The notes beneath the pieces were generated by a model. The model did not search any database. It was not told the origin of the DNA and saw nothing but the letters and a program-made list of their open reading frames with translations. Made by a program: the position numbers and the translations under genes. From assembly GCF_001632365.1 (NCBI RefSeq), contig NW_024468511.1, forward strand, positions 1,378,899 through 1,442,898: a DNA stretch of 64,000 nt. Reading direction: 5' to 3'. Numbering within the stretch: the stretch's first letter is position 1; each line of letters begins with the position of its first letter. The stretch is from Laetiporus sulphureus 93-53. Its lineage: Eukaryota > Basidiomycota > Agaricomycetes > Polyporales > Laetiporaceae. This document shows, in pieces, positions 19,767-30,499 of the stretch.

Positions 19767-21470
19767 GAGGAAGGGTTCACGCGTGAGATGAGAATGCGGT
19801 AATCTTTCTGTGCAGGGCAAGTGGAATTGGTGGCACTGTGACCATTTGTGCCACACATCACCAAGAAGTAGTGAGCAGGCTCGCAAGGCTGATCAGCTGG
19901 GTGAGCCTCATAGTTGCACATCAGGCATGCCTGACAGTGCATATTGGAGGTGTGGTCAGTTTTTCCACAGAAATGGCACACAGGCACATGTTTCTTGCAG
20001 TGGCTCTTGAGGTGAGTGAGATGTCAGCACCGGGTGCACTGGCAGAAGACGGGGTGCTCTTTCAACTTCTTAACAGTGATACGGAAGCTGTAGAACCAGA
20101 GGAAAGCAGCAGCATTACTGCAGTTATCACATCCAATAAGGTTACGTGCACAGTAGTCATGATGTGCATCCTCGATCAAGACAATAATGGAGGATTTATC
20201 AAGCTGCTCATGGTGTTCCTTGGGAACGACGAAGTCTGAGAGACCATTAAAGTGAACAGACGAGAACATGGAGTTGCGGCGTAATTCTGCCATGATTTTC
20301 TCCTCAGTGAGCAAAAGCCCTGTGTCAGGGTGATGAAGCAGGCAGCTCAGTATGAAGAGTTTAGTGACCGAAACTAGCAGACGGAAGTCCTGCAGTGCAG
20401 AGGTGTGCTCATGTAGGTCAGGGACAGATGAGGCAGCCCACGGAACCACCCCCCAGGATGTGCCGGATGAGACGAAGGCACTCACGTATGAGTGAGTCAG
20501 GGAAGTCATGAGAGAAGACGGCCATGACCTTGGTAGGTCTAGCAAAATGACAGCTGAGAAGATGTATCTTGGCCCATGTGGGCGTTTCACGCAGGCAGGT
20601 ATCGATTTTAGCATACCACTGTGGCATGGTCCTGCCTGTTTCAATGGATGCACACTGCTCAGGGGTAATGAGGAGAGCATAGCTCTTCTCTTGAGATTTG
20701 GAGACTGCCTGCACCATTGTAGGCTTCGCAGTGGCATGCTCAACGGGTGGTGCAGCAGAGGCCACAGCCAACGCAGCTGTCGTGGGCATGTCACGTGGGT
20801 GACCACCTGGCATTGGAGTGGGTTTCGTGGTGGCTGGCATTTGAGGGGCTGGCTGGGCCGGTCGGGTGTGGATGAGTTGGGCTTCAATCGCCGAGAGTCA
20901 CGTGTTGATGGCCATGTTAGCCATGTGCACGCTGTCTTCTACAGCTTTGGCCACAGCTGCCTGAAAATTGATGCTCACAGGCAGAGTGGTGTCAGTCCTA
21001 GAACGTCCCCTAGGTGGCTCCAGAAGTCCATCATCAAGTTCATCCACATCATCTCACAGCGGGTCCGAGGTGGTGAAGAAGTGGTCGAAAATGCATAGGG
21101 CAGCTGTGCCTATGTTGGAGTTGTTGAGAACCGGGTCGACAAGGAGCTCAGTGTGGAGCTCTCGACAGGTGGTGGTTAGCATGGTAGCAACCTGGGTGAA
21201 GTCATCCAGGTACGTTGCAGGGTTGAGGTGGGCAAGGATCTGACAGACGGTTTTTGCGAGAGCCCTGGCATTGTTGCTGACGTGGCACAAAAGGTCATTG
21301 AAGCTCTTCTGCATGGCCTTGTTGGCTTCCACACGTAAAGCCCAGCTGTCCGCAGGGGGTGTTAAAGGTGCTGCAGCATTTACGCTGCCTGGTGGAGCAA
21401 TGGGCTCGACGCCAGAGGCCTCCATGTCGACATCGCTGGCGGTCGCTGGTTGGGCACCTAAAGCAGACAT
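19763..21470 (-). pseudogene. LINE ORF1, gag-like with zinc knuckles, broken
   Basis: ATG at 21470 begins MSALGAQPATASDVDMEASG, followed by an acidic, Pro/Ala-rich region. A middle part (about 20840-20400) has EKSYALLITPEQCASIETGR and AKIHLLSCHFARPTKVMAVF. The C-terminal part (19987-19763) has three closely spaced knuckles: CHFCGKTDHTSNMHC, CLMCNYEAHPADQPC and CGTNGHSATNSTC. These are RNA-binding modules of LINE gag-like proteins. At least two frame changes break the gene. It ends with TGA overlapping the ORF2 start, an arrangement that favours coupled translation. Confidence 0.75.
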
Positions 21471-21508
21471 GGTGGTTACAGAACAAGAAGGGATGAGGTC
21501 TGCAGATT

Positions 21509-22025
21509 AATACTATGCTAGCATGCTAGTACTATGCTAGTACTAAGGTCTGAAGGCTAGTACTATGCTATTACTAAGGTCTGTAGCTTAGTATTAAGGT
21601 CTGAATGCTAGTACTAGCATAGTACTAGCATAGTATTGATCTCTAGATGTTAGCACTAGCTTAGTACTAGCACAGTATTGATCTCTAGATGTTAGCACTA
21701 GCTTAGTACTAGCATAGTACTAGCATAGTACTAGCCTTCAGACCTTAGTACTAGCATAGTACTAGCATAGTACTAGCATTCAGACTTTAGTACTAGCATA
21801 GTACTAGCATAGTACTAGCATTCAGACTTTAGTACTAGCTGAATGCTAGCTTAGTACTGACCTTCAGACCTTAATACTAGCATAGTACTAGCATTTAAAT
21901 CTTACTATCAGCATACTGCTAACATTAGAATCTTAGTATTACTCTTCTGACTATAATACTAGTATACTGCTAACACGTAAACCTGAGTATTAACCTCCAT
22001 ATCTTAGTACTAGCTTAGTATATAA
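21509..22025. repeat. Subterminal repeat array, right side of the CACTA element
   Basis: Dozens of copies of gctagtactatgctagtact and its complement, with gaaggctagtac and tctagatgttagcactag variants. The orientation flips in the middle (near 21610), so the array is itself partly palindromic. Confidence 0.75.
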
Positions 22026-22599
22026 AAACAAAGGTGTGACATAGCCACAATATTTTCATCATCTCTGATCAAAAAAGAGTGAAAAATGATTTTGAAACTT
22101 TTCATCATAGTTTTGTATGAAAGATTGTAAAATGACTGTAAAAATGATTATTAATATTTCATGCAATCTCATTTCAATCTTTTCATCATCTTTCACAACA
22201 AAAGATGTTAAAAAAAATTTAAATACTTTTATCACAAATTGACAGTGAAGATGCTTAAAAGATTTAAACTTTTCCTTCAATATTTTTACCATCTTTCACC
22301 TCAAATTATTGATTGTTTCACCCAGTGGACAGCTTGGCAGAAATTGATGCCTAATTAAAGGAAAAGGTACATATGAGCCCTTTTCAAGCCTTTTTCTAAG
22401 CTTATTCACTTGATAAAAAAGGCTAATTTAATTCTAATACCTTTTCTGTGATGAGAATCAGTACTTTCATTTCTGTGATAGACCATCATGATAGAATCTA
22501 AGTTATAGGAGATACATTGTGGATGAATGATAACATAGCTGCTGAAAACAGTAGACTGTGATGATCTTGTTTAAGACAAACTACATAGATTGATTAATT

Positions 22600-22690
22600 T
22601 GTTACAATCTGAGAATTGTGATTGTCACGAATGACCTTAGTCATTCAGGCTATAACTGAGTAACGTATAGTCTGGGCTTATATAAGGGCT
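22600..22690 (+). repeat. LTR-like repeat, copy 1
   Basis: The first 35 bp match 24427-24461 with few differences and start TGTT. A TATA-like box follows at 22678-22687. No second LTR in matching position or internal gag-pol was found. Confidence 0.35.
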
Positions 22691-24426
22691 CCATCTCATT
22701 GGATCTTCCCACACCTGTGGCTGGCACTTTGGTACATGCACCCTGCCAGTGAGTGATCGTCGTGCGCTCTCTGTTGCGCCCCCGTCGTATCTGTGAATTC
22801 CTTTGTGTAGTTCACATTGTCTGTTACTAGGTCGTCTGTCTCTCTTATGAGTTGATTTTTGTGCCTGTGGCCATCTTCTCACCCTGATGCACCTTGCCAT
22901 TTATCATGCCCCTGTAATCAAGGAGGTGCTCGTCTAGCTCAAACGTGTTCAGTGCAGAGGATGTACATTCCGAATCTGTGGTCTCTGTCAATTTTGCTGC
23001 TGATACTCGCTTTCTTTATTGCAGCTGCTTTGAGTCTCAACGTGCTGCTTGTGTGCCTCCCAGCTACCGTCATTGGTGTTGTCACCTTCAGGTTTCATTT
23101 CTTGCTTGTATGCTGCCTTACTGCTCACTGATTCCTTTGCTCAGATTGCATAGAATGACTTTCAGATGTTCTGCACGTAGTGTGAATGCAGTTGAGCATG
23201 CCCTACTATCTCATAAGTGTGATGGCTCTTGTCCTGCTACATTATGTGAGTTTGCTGCTTTTTGTGTTGATGACGTCATTTCAAATGCTCCTCCACATCT
23301 TGTTCATTCACGAGAACTGTAGGTTGCTTTTTCAGTTGTGATTGAAAGCTTGCTTTGCACGCTCTGAGTGTACGCCGATGATAACGACCTCGTCATGCTC
23401 AAGTGCACCATCATGCATTTCAAATGTGATGCAACTGGTGATCCTGTATATGACAGTGAATGAAACTTCTGGCGCACACAGCTCGAACTGCTCACTATCA
23501 CGAAACTTATTGGAGGACCTGAAACAATGATCAAAGAAGAGCTCGGAATGGAGGACGATTGTCACGGTTTTTACCTGACAAGTCATTATAAGAACAAATG
23601 CTATTAGAAGCATATTATTTTCATCATTTCGCGTCGCACGAGAATCACATGACCTAATGGGAGATAAGATAACAAGGCATCTAGTCACATGACCTCAGAT
23701 CTTTCTCGGCATTGTCACGTGACACTGAGCCTCTCGGCATTGCATCATATGTTGCCATAGCCATGATGCAATATTGCGTGCTCAAAGGGAGCTCTGTCTC
23801 TGTGGGTTATTATTAGGCAGCCAATCAGGATAAGTGGGACATGTCGTATGATTGTAACACTGACCAGTAGAATAGCGTGTGACTCGCTTAGGTAGTACTG
23901 TACAGTAGCATAGCAATCATGTATATAAGGACCAGGTTTGACAAGGAGGGACTCCAGTCTTATTCTCCTTTGTCTACCACTACCATCACAGAGGGGTCTT
24001 ACCAGACACTCTCAGTGTGCTATACATCTATTTGCATCCTCATACCTTGTGATAGTGTCCCTTGCCTCGCCAGTAAGTCTTACTTCGCAAACAGCAACTG
24101 CCACCTCGTCAGTGAGCATGTCGTATCGCCACAGCTCATCACTGTAGGCTTTCACCCAGAGACCCTCAAGGGGACTCTTTGTTTGGGTAGTCTATCTTTG
24201 TCATCGGCGTGCCGTGACAATGATGTTCACATTTGATTTTTCATTCACTGATCTTACTGTCCCTGCTCACATTGTTGTTTGAACTGTAACTTTACTAGTA
24301 CTACTTGACCATCATACTGATTCTAACTGATCTGTAACTTTGTACTTTTCACGATAAATTGTATTTGTGACAACCTCACCAGTTATTTGGAACTGGGTGT
24401 GCGGATGCAGCACTGATAACCCCAAG

Positions 24427-24500
24427 TGTTGCAATCTGAGGATTGTGATCGTCATCATAGATAAGATTATTTTATGACTCAGTTTTAGCCTACATAAGCT
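24427..24500 (+). repeat. LTR-like repeat, copy 2
   Basis: Starts TGTTGCAATCTGAGGATTGT and runs to a TATA-like ctacataagc near 24490. Same orientation as copy 1 at 22600 but diverged after about 35 bp. Confidence 0.35.
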
Positions 24501-26332
24501 TTTTGATACAAAATCACTATTTCTATCCTGGCTGCTCCTTACAAGTTTGCCAGCAGCTGTAAGGCACAATACAAGCTCTTTATCTGTGCCTGTCAATCAT
24601 GCTGTGTGATGGTACAATGACCATATACTGGTTTCAACATGATTGTATTTCAAAACCTAGAGCAAGTGAGTAGAATAATGCCTCAAAACACCTCAACATC
24701 CTCTCTGGTGAGCAAACATTTGCAGTTCCCCACCACCTCAATGAATCGAGCTGAGATGCACATGCTTGCTATGCTTTGTTGCAAGTTTCTTGATCATCTG
24801 ACTGTGTTAGCAGTCCACACTCCTTTCAATTCTCCGGTGACCTTGTTAAAGTGTGTATGAATGCTGTAAATGGCAGAAAAGCTGGTTATCTAGGTATATA
24901 TCTTGTACCACATTCTGTCCCTGTCCCATATGCATTCTTAACCCATTCTGTCTTCAGATATCACCTTTGATGTGTTTCACCATGGTGCAGCCTTCATCAG
25001 CAAAATGTCTAAAGGCCTATCTGATGTTAACTATCTAATAAAGAAGCTGTGCTACCAGCAGCAGGCACAGGCTTGACACTATGCAGTGAGGACTTAGTGG
25101 GCAAGGCTACAAGTCTCCCAGCTAAGGGGTCGAGTCTCTCAGTGGAGAAGTCACTATAGATTGTGATGTAGCTACCTGATATATATACATGTGGGTAAAG
25201 ACCCCATATACCAGGCTAAGAACTCTGGTATCTACAGCCACTATCTACTTACATAGATGAGTAATACTACAGTATCTAACATATGACCTGTGGCTGTGTG
25301 TACTGGCCAATGGCATATTACTCAGTGTCGTACGATACTCTATGAATATCCTGATTGGCCAATGTCGTGTATGATCCCTTGGGATTATATCATTGGACAT
25401 TGTCCTTCCATACCCTTTTTCATACTGTGATCTTTGTAGATTACTTGGAATATATTATTCCTTCAACACTATCTCCAACATGCATGATCTGCAACTTCTG
25501 CTGAATCTTCCAGTTGATGTATTTTTTTTCAAATCTGTGACCTCTAAATGACTGACTAACCCCACTGTCCCAGATCAGCCACCCACCGGTGAGTTGATCA
25601 GCCTCTCTGTTACCACAAGCTCAGAAAATCCACAGATAGTACAGCAAACAATCACCTGTCACTGGTCAGGGCAATCAGCTGTGGCCTCTGTCCAGAAAGA
25701 ATATTTATAATCAGACCTGTTGTTTTCTAAAACATCAGAATTTCATATGATTGCCACGAATTACTGTTGAAATTACTGTTCACCAAACAGATATTAATTG
25801 TAAAGCATGGCCAAAAGTGTGTGGACACAGAGTGACTCAAGGTGAAGGATGACAACTTGGTATAGGGTCAACAGAGACAAGTATGTAGCATGGTATAATT
25901 GATTGACAACAAAGACACACCTTCACGCGATGTCCAGCCAGAGTGCTCAGAGACTAAGTAATATCAATCAGCAAATTCCGCAAAGGCACAGTACTGAAGC
26001 TTTTCACGCACCGTAATTGAGTTTGCAATGAATGATTAACACTTTCCTTCATTTTTCCGCATGCAGGAGGTGTTTCCTTCATCAGGGCTCAACATCTGCG
26101 GAAGTCTGCATTTTGTTCAGCATAGAATCGCCAAATTCTCCTTTCAGTGCAAAGATACACCCTTGTATAGTTCCAATTTGCCGATCCTGCTTACCGAACC
26201 AAATTGAACGGGCACTTACATGGTCCTATGCAGCGAGCATGTCGAACGCGCCGACAACGATGTCCGTAGTCCCATCTAGGATGTCCCCGGTGATATCCAA
26301 GTAGTCGTGGTATATACCAAGCACGCCGTTCA

Positions 26333-27550
26333 TCACACTCTACAGTTGTCTAGGTTGAAAATAAGGATATCTTCCGCACCGATCTTCACCAGCTCATCCA
26401 TGACGTCCGCCACTTTCCGCTTCTCCACCATGCTGCTCACCGCAAGCCAATCCTCATCCTCGAGCGGACTGATCGTCGGCGCCCGGCGACCAGGCGTAAT
26501 CGACGTTGCCGCGTGCAGCTTTTCTCGCAGAATGTTATATTCGCAGATGACATACTTGCTGGCTGCGACGACGCCCGCTATTCTGCTTGTGAGGAGCTTG
26601 ATTAGGGGTTCCAGAGACTCGTGTTTCGGCTTGCTGGATTTGATGAGCACAGCCTCGGACTGGAGGAGAGTGGCTATCGCGTGCAGGCCTGCTGCACGCA
26701 TGGTATCTCCCGATTCTGTAAATTGAATGTGAGTATTGGCTGCATACTCACGACCGCTTACCCACCCACGAGGTCGACTATAATATGAATCAAAGTCAGC
26801 TCCGACCGCCATGAAGCAAAGGGACAGACCGCGTACCTATTCCATCTGCAAGGCCAAGCGCACACGCAGCCTCCACGCTTCCGCCAACGTACTCTATCTT
26901 CGTCTTCTGCTCTCCTGTCAGGTTGAGCTGCCGGTCTAGCTTGCCAAAGTATTCTCCAGAAAGCACTTCGAAACTGGTCACCACTCGCTTGCCCGCAAGC
27001 TGCTCCACCGTCTGGATCGAACCCGCTTCAGGAACCTGAACTTGTAGTGCGCATTTTCCGAAGCTAAGCTTGAGGACCTCCGTGACGTGCTCTTGCATTC
27101 GCGCTTCAAGAATGACGTCTTGTCCAGTAATCCCAAGGTCGACATTTCCCTTGCCGACGAAAGACGGGATGTCAGCTGCGGGAAGAAATACGCTAAAATT
27201 TTGAGTTGATACGGTCAGTATGTCGCTCACGATTGCTTGAATCAACACGACTCACAGAGCGATCGGTTGGTTCTTAACGAGGCAAACGTCCAGCCTGTGG
27301 TCTCTCCGGAATTGGATATCCGCACCTACAGAAGTGTCAACCTTCAGTATATCATGCTTGAAGCCATACGCATTCACCTGCCAGCAGCTCAAGGCATTTT
27401 TCATGCAGCCGCCCTGCAGCGCCATTAGAGCAATGCACATTGTTACCGCCGTAAAATCGTACCCTTCTTCGGGATTGCGAACAGCAGACGGCCGTTGAGG
27501 GCGTCAGCATCTGCACCAATATATATGAGTCCGAAAATCACATAGTGCAT
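26333..27550 (-). CDS. HIS1: ATP phosphoribosyltransferase
   Basis: Catalyses the first step of histidine synthesis, joining ATP and PRPP, in the cytosol. Exons give ADALNGRLLFAIPKKG, then RLHEKCLELLAG, then ADIQFRRDHRLDVCLVKNQP, then VFLPAADIPSFVGKGNVDLG and onward without frame breaks. The PRPP-binding block SGDTMRAAGLHAIATLL and the C-terminal regulatory domain (TPGRRAPTISPLEDEDWLAV, ending IFNLDNCRV) are present. Predicted length is near the usual 300 residues, so this is the long fungal form with its own regulatory domain. At least four introns interrupt it; intron 1 begins at 27462. The start is uncertain: ATG 27550 is the nearest in-frame ATG to the conserved part, and a short upstream exon is possible. 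Confidence 0.9.
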
Positions 27551-27906
27551 GTTTTTGACATACTCATTGCAATGAGTAGTGTAAGGAGGTGGAGCGTTGA
27601 TGATCGTCGAGTCAAGCGAAATCAAGATCTACAAAACGCGGACTAGATAAGATAAGATCGAGGGTTGGGCGCTTGCATGCAACAGAGCATCTAGCTCGGC
27701 CCACTCCGTCCCGCCCCCCGTAAGCCTAGCAGGTACTTCATCAAAAGTCGTCGGTACAGTTGTATGTACCGCTCGGTAAGTCATTCTCAGATGACCGGCT
27801 TCAGTGAGAAGATCAAATTGACAGAATTACAGAGTAGCGAGCACGATCATGGGGACTATGGAGGCTGGCAGAGGCGACAGTGTAACGACAAGCCTAAACA
27901 TAGCGC

Positions 27907-28623
27907 CTATTCCAACTTCTCCAACTCTTCCAATCTTGAGAGCACCACCTCCTTGCTCGTTTCTTCAATCTCTCCTGCAAGAAACACCTCATCCAGGATA
28001 GCATAGACCTGCAGTAAGAGAAACAGTCATCCAGCAAGCCCAATCTTGTTGTATATGAACATGACATACCTTGTAGAAGTTAAATACCAGGTCCAGCTCG
28101 CAGACGTTGTCGAAGAATGAGTCTACTGAAGTGAGAACCTGGAGATGCTCGGGGTGTGAAAGACGAACCTAGCACTTCGACAAAGAGATGGATGGCTTCC
28201 AAGTAAGCAAGCTCATTATCGTTCGCGTCTACACAGACGCAGAAGAAGAGGCCAGCATATCGCCGGTACACAATCTTGTGGTTGCGGAACTAGATTGAAG
28301 TGAAATGAAACGCGGGATCGCTTCACCTGAGACCTCAGAGCAACTCGACAGCATGAAACGCACCTCCACGAAGTTTGACTGGTATTTCTGATCCCTAGGA
28401 GCAACCAGTCGGTGCACTTCTCCACGTAATCGGACCTGCATGAGACGGCTTCTAAACCTTAGTTGCTGTCGCAGGTTATCTTGTTTACCTTCTCGTCATC
28501 GTCGTACGGCATGTACCATTTCGATAGACGTGTCTTTCCTTGCCGATTCTTCCCCAGAATGAGGTCGTGCCGGCGACAGATATGAAGCTATTCACTAACC
28601 TGGACGAGGATGAAGTTGATCAT
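27907..28623 (-). CDS. AP-2 complex sigma subunit
   Basis: Small chain of the clathrin adaptor AP-2, which selects cargo for endocytosis at the plasma membrane. Starting at ATG 28623, exons read [95 protein letters not shown] and [20 protein letters not shown], ending LEELEKLE and a stop at 27907. About 143 residues, the normal length. The sequence [11 protein letters not shown] and the tail [12 protein letters not shown] favour AP-2 over AP-1 sigma. There are at least five short introns for such a small protein. It is divergent to TRP4, sharing a 386-bp upstream region. Confidence 0.92.
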
Positions 28624-29009
28624 GATGAGTGTCACTGCGAGCGCCCTATGCCAGACTTCGGCCCAAGCTACGATATTCAGTGCTGCAGAGTGCTAGAAGC
28701 CGGTTGGCCGTAGCTGATCCGACGGTGTTCGCGAGTCGAGTTGAGCGGAAAAGAGAGACGATGTAGCGGGAAGCAAGCTCAGCTCGTTTGGGAATTCCTT
28801 GAAGGTGTCACCCGTTCGACTTCGGCTACCACTCTGATCCTGCCACATCGTTCCGTTTTTTCAAGAAATGGTGTCCCGAGGCGATGTTGGGAGACTCGTT
28901 CGTTGAGATGCTGTGTGGAACGGGACGTGTATAAGAGAGTGAGTGCATAGAATGTAAAGTGAGTCAGAACGCCGAGTTAGTCTTTCCCCGCTCTTCACCT
29001 CGACCATTA
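28624..29009. promoter_or_regulatory. Shared upstream region of AP-2 sigma and TRP4
   Basis: Divergent genes are separated by 386 bp. I see no convincing TATA box. A CT-rich stretch (tctttccccgctcttcacct) lies just before the TRP4 start, as is common near fungal transcription starts. Confidence 0.4.
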
Positions 29010-30199
29010 ATGGTTCCCTACTCCCCAGAAACCTTCAAGCCACTACTTGGCAAGCTAGTCAAGACTCCAGAGTTTTTCAGCCCCGATGACCTCCGCCTTG
29101 CACTGAATCATATCTTTACGCCAAATGCTGTCTACGATGTGCAGATTGGATCGTTCCTAACTGCCCTTCATATCGAGCGGATCGAGCGAAGACCAGAATT
29201 TCTCGCAACCGCAGCGCAGGCTCTCCGAGATCGTGCTCTCAAGGCTGCAGTGGAGGATGCCGATCAGGATTTTGTCGTTGACATTGTCGGCACTGGTGGC
29301 GATGGGCACAACACCTTCAACGTGAGCACGACTGCTGCGATCGTTGCAGCAGGGGCGGGTGCCCGAGTGATCAAGGTATGTGTTCACATCAGCGTCTACA
29401 CCGCAATCATCTCTGAGTGCTTCACAGCACGGAAGCAGGGCATCAACGTCCTCTTCTGGCTCTGCTGATCTGTTGCAGTCGCTCGGCTGTATCTTCACAC
29501 CTCCCGCTACAACCGAATCCCCAGTGCCAATTCCTCGAGTTCCATTCACCTTCATCCTCGCACCTCATTACCACCCTGCAATGGCAATGATCGCCCCATA
29601 CCGCAAGGCCCTTCCGTATGTCCGCTCGTTACAGCTATGCATGCATGTCCGCTGATCTGCTGTCGGAAAGTCATCGCACAATGTTCAATGTGCTCGGACC
29701 TCTCATTAACCCCGCCCGGCCGCGAGGAATGGTTTTGGGCGTTGCTGAGCGCGAGCTCGGGCCGACTTTCGCTGCGTCCCTCGCCGACGGTGGCGTTGAG
29801 CGAGCACTGGTGGTCTGCGGAGCCGAGGGCCTCGATGAGATCAGTTGTGCGGGAGAGACATATGCTTGGGAATTGATTGACGGCAAGGTCACGGAGCGAA
29901 GGCTACACCCAGAGCAGTTCGGCTTGCAGTTGCATGCTCTATCGGCTGTGGCTGGTGGCACGCCTGCCGAGAACGCGGAGACATTCATGCTGCTGCTGAC
30001 CTCAGGGCAAGACATCCCCGAGCGGCTGACGCCTGTGTTGCACTTTGTCCTGTTGAACGCAGCTGCCCTGCTTACTGTGGCCGGAGTTGCGACCGACTTC
30101 AAGGACGGAGTGGAGAAGGCTATGACAAGTATTACATCTGGTGCAGCGTGGAAGGCGCTGGAACGCTTCCGAGATGCTGGGAAAGAGGCCAGCGACTAG
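29010..30199 (+). CDS. TRP4: Anthranilate phosphoribosyltransferase
   Basis: Transfers phosphoribose from PRPP to anthranilate in tryptophan synthesis. ATG at 29010 begins MVPYSPETFKPLLGKLVKTP. The glycine-rich PRPP site is VDIVGTGGDGHNTFNVST. The anthranilate and PRPP residues continue in HGSRASTSSSGSADLLQSLG, then FILAPHYHPAMAMIAPYRKA, RTMFNVLGPLINPARP and EISCAGETYAWEL. Two introns, 29376-29427 (52 nt) and 29616-29670 (55 nt), leave a coding length of 1083 nt, or 360 residues, which matches the family and keeps one frame. The gene is intact. HIS1, another PRPP-using enzyme, lies 1.5 kb away on the other strand beyond AP-2 sigma. Confidence 0.95.
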
Positions 30200-30499
30200 C
30201 ATTGCATTCAATCAGGCTTGGGGAGTACTTCGGGGACACCATGTCTAGTCGTTTATTGATAAATTATTGCATCTAGTCGAGAAGTCGAGAGTGCACCGTT
30301 GCTTGGATCTCGCTAGATTGAGCTAACGTCATAATAATCTGTTTCAGATACTCATAAAAGATGCTATCCTATCGACACCCAGAATACTTTGAGGTCATTC
30401 TGTGGGTAACAGTTTAGCGTTCAAAAAGCCATAGATCACCGACATCGCTCTGTATATGGATGGCACACGATGTTTGCGCTGCATGAGGATGCTTTCGGT
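30200..30499. other. Convergent intergenic stretch
   Basis: A 300-bp gap between the 3' ends of TRP4 and the ThDP enzyme. Nothing coding is seen. AT-rich segments (gtttattgataaattattgc) may hold 3'-end signals. Confidence 0.4.

Larger units (their letters stand above)
15706..21508 (-). mobile_element. Non-LTR retrotransposon (LINE, Tad/I type), full length but decayed
   Basis: The body is 15719-21495 on the minus strand, flanked by a perfect 13-bp target duplication AGGTCTGCAGATT (15706-15718 and 21496-21508). The 3' end on the minus strand reads ggtatacaaataaatgtac followed by an A tail. Order of parts: a gag-like ORF1 with zinc knuckles, then APE endonuclease, reverse transcriptase, RNase H and a C-terminal Cys/His motif. 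That order fits Tad1/I-clade elements. It is inserted into the inner subterminal array of the CACTA element. Many frameshifts break all parts, and several catalytic blocks carry G-to-A type changes. Confidence 0.85.
15214..22330. mobile_element. CACTA/EnSpm-type transposon, 7.1 kb, with 3-bp target duplication
   Basis: The element itself is 15217-22327. The left end is CACTGGGTGAAGCAATCAAT and the right end is its inverted match ending CACCCAGTG. Both are flanked by GAC (15214-15216 and 22328-22330), a 3-bp target duplication as expected for the CACTA superfamily. Terminal repeats are about 290 bp each (15217-15510; 22030-22327). The inverted similarity continues inward through TAGTACTA arrays for some 450 bp. 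No CACTA transposase is visible. Apart from the nested LINE only about 1.3 kb of the element remains, so it is a non-autonomous element, or one whose core was lost, carrying a LINE. The superfamily call rests on ends, duplication length and subterminal repeats. Confidence 0.75.
22331..26332. other. 4 kb gene-free stretch with decayed repeat remnants
   Basis: No conserved protein is found on either strand. Two related blocks begin TGTTACAATCTGAGAATTGT (22600) and TGTTGCAATCTGAGGATTGT (24427). Each has a TATA-like box 60-80 bp on (ttatataagg near 22678; ctacataagc near 24490). Another TATA-like block is at 23919 (tgtatataagg). These look like solo LTRs or promoters of old elements. Near 25806-25828 a sequence catggccaaaagtgtgtgga resembles Tc1-family ends. 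All of this is weak. Confidence 0.4.

Noticed and set aside
27907..28623. AP-1 sigma subunit
   Set aside because: The tail [12 protein letters not shown] and the QSNFVE block fit AP-2 sigma better.
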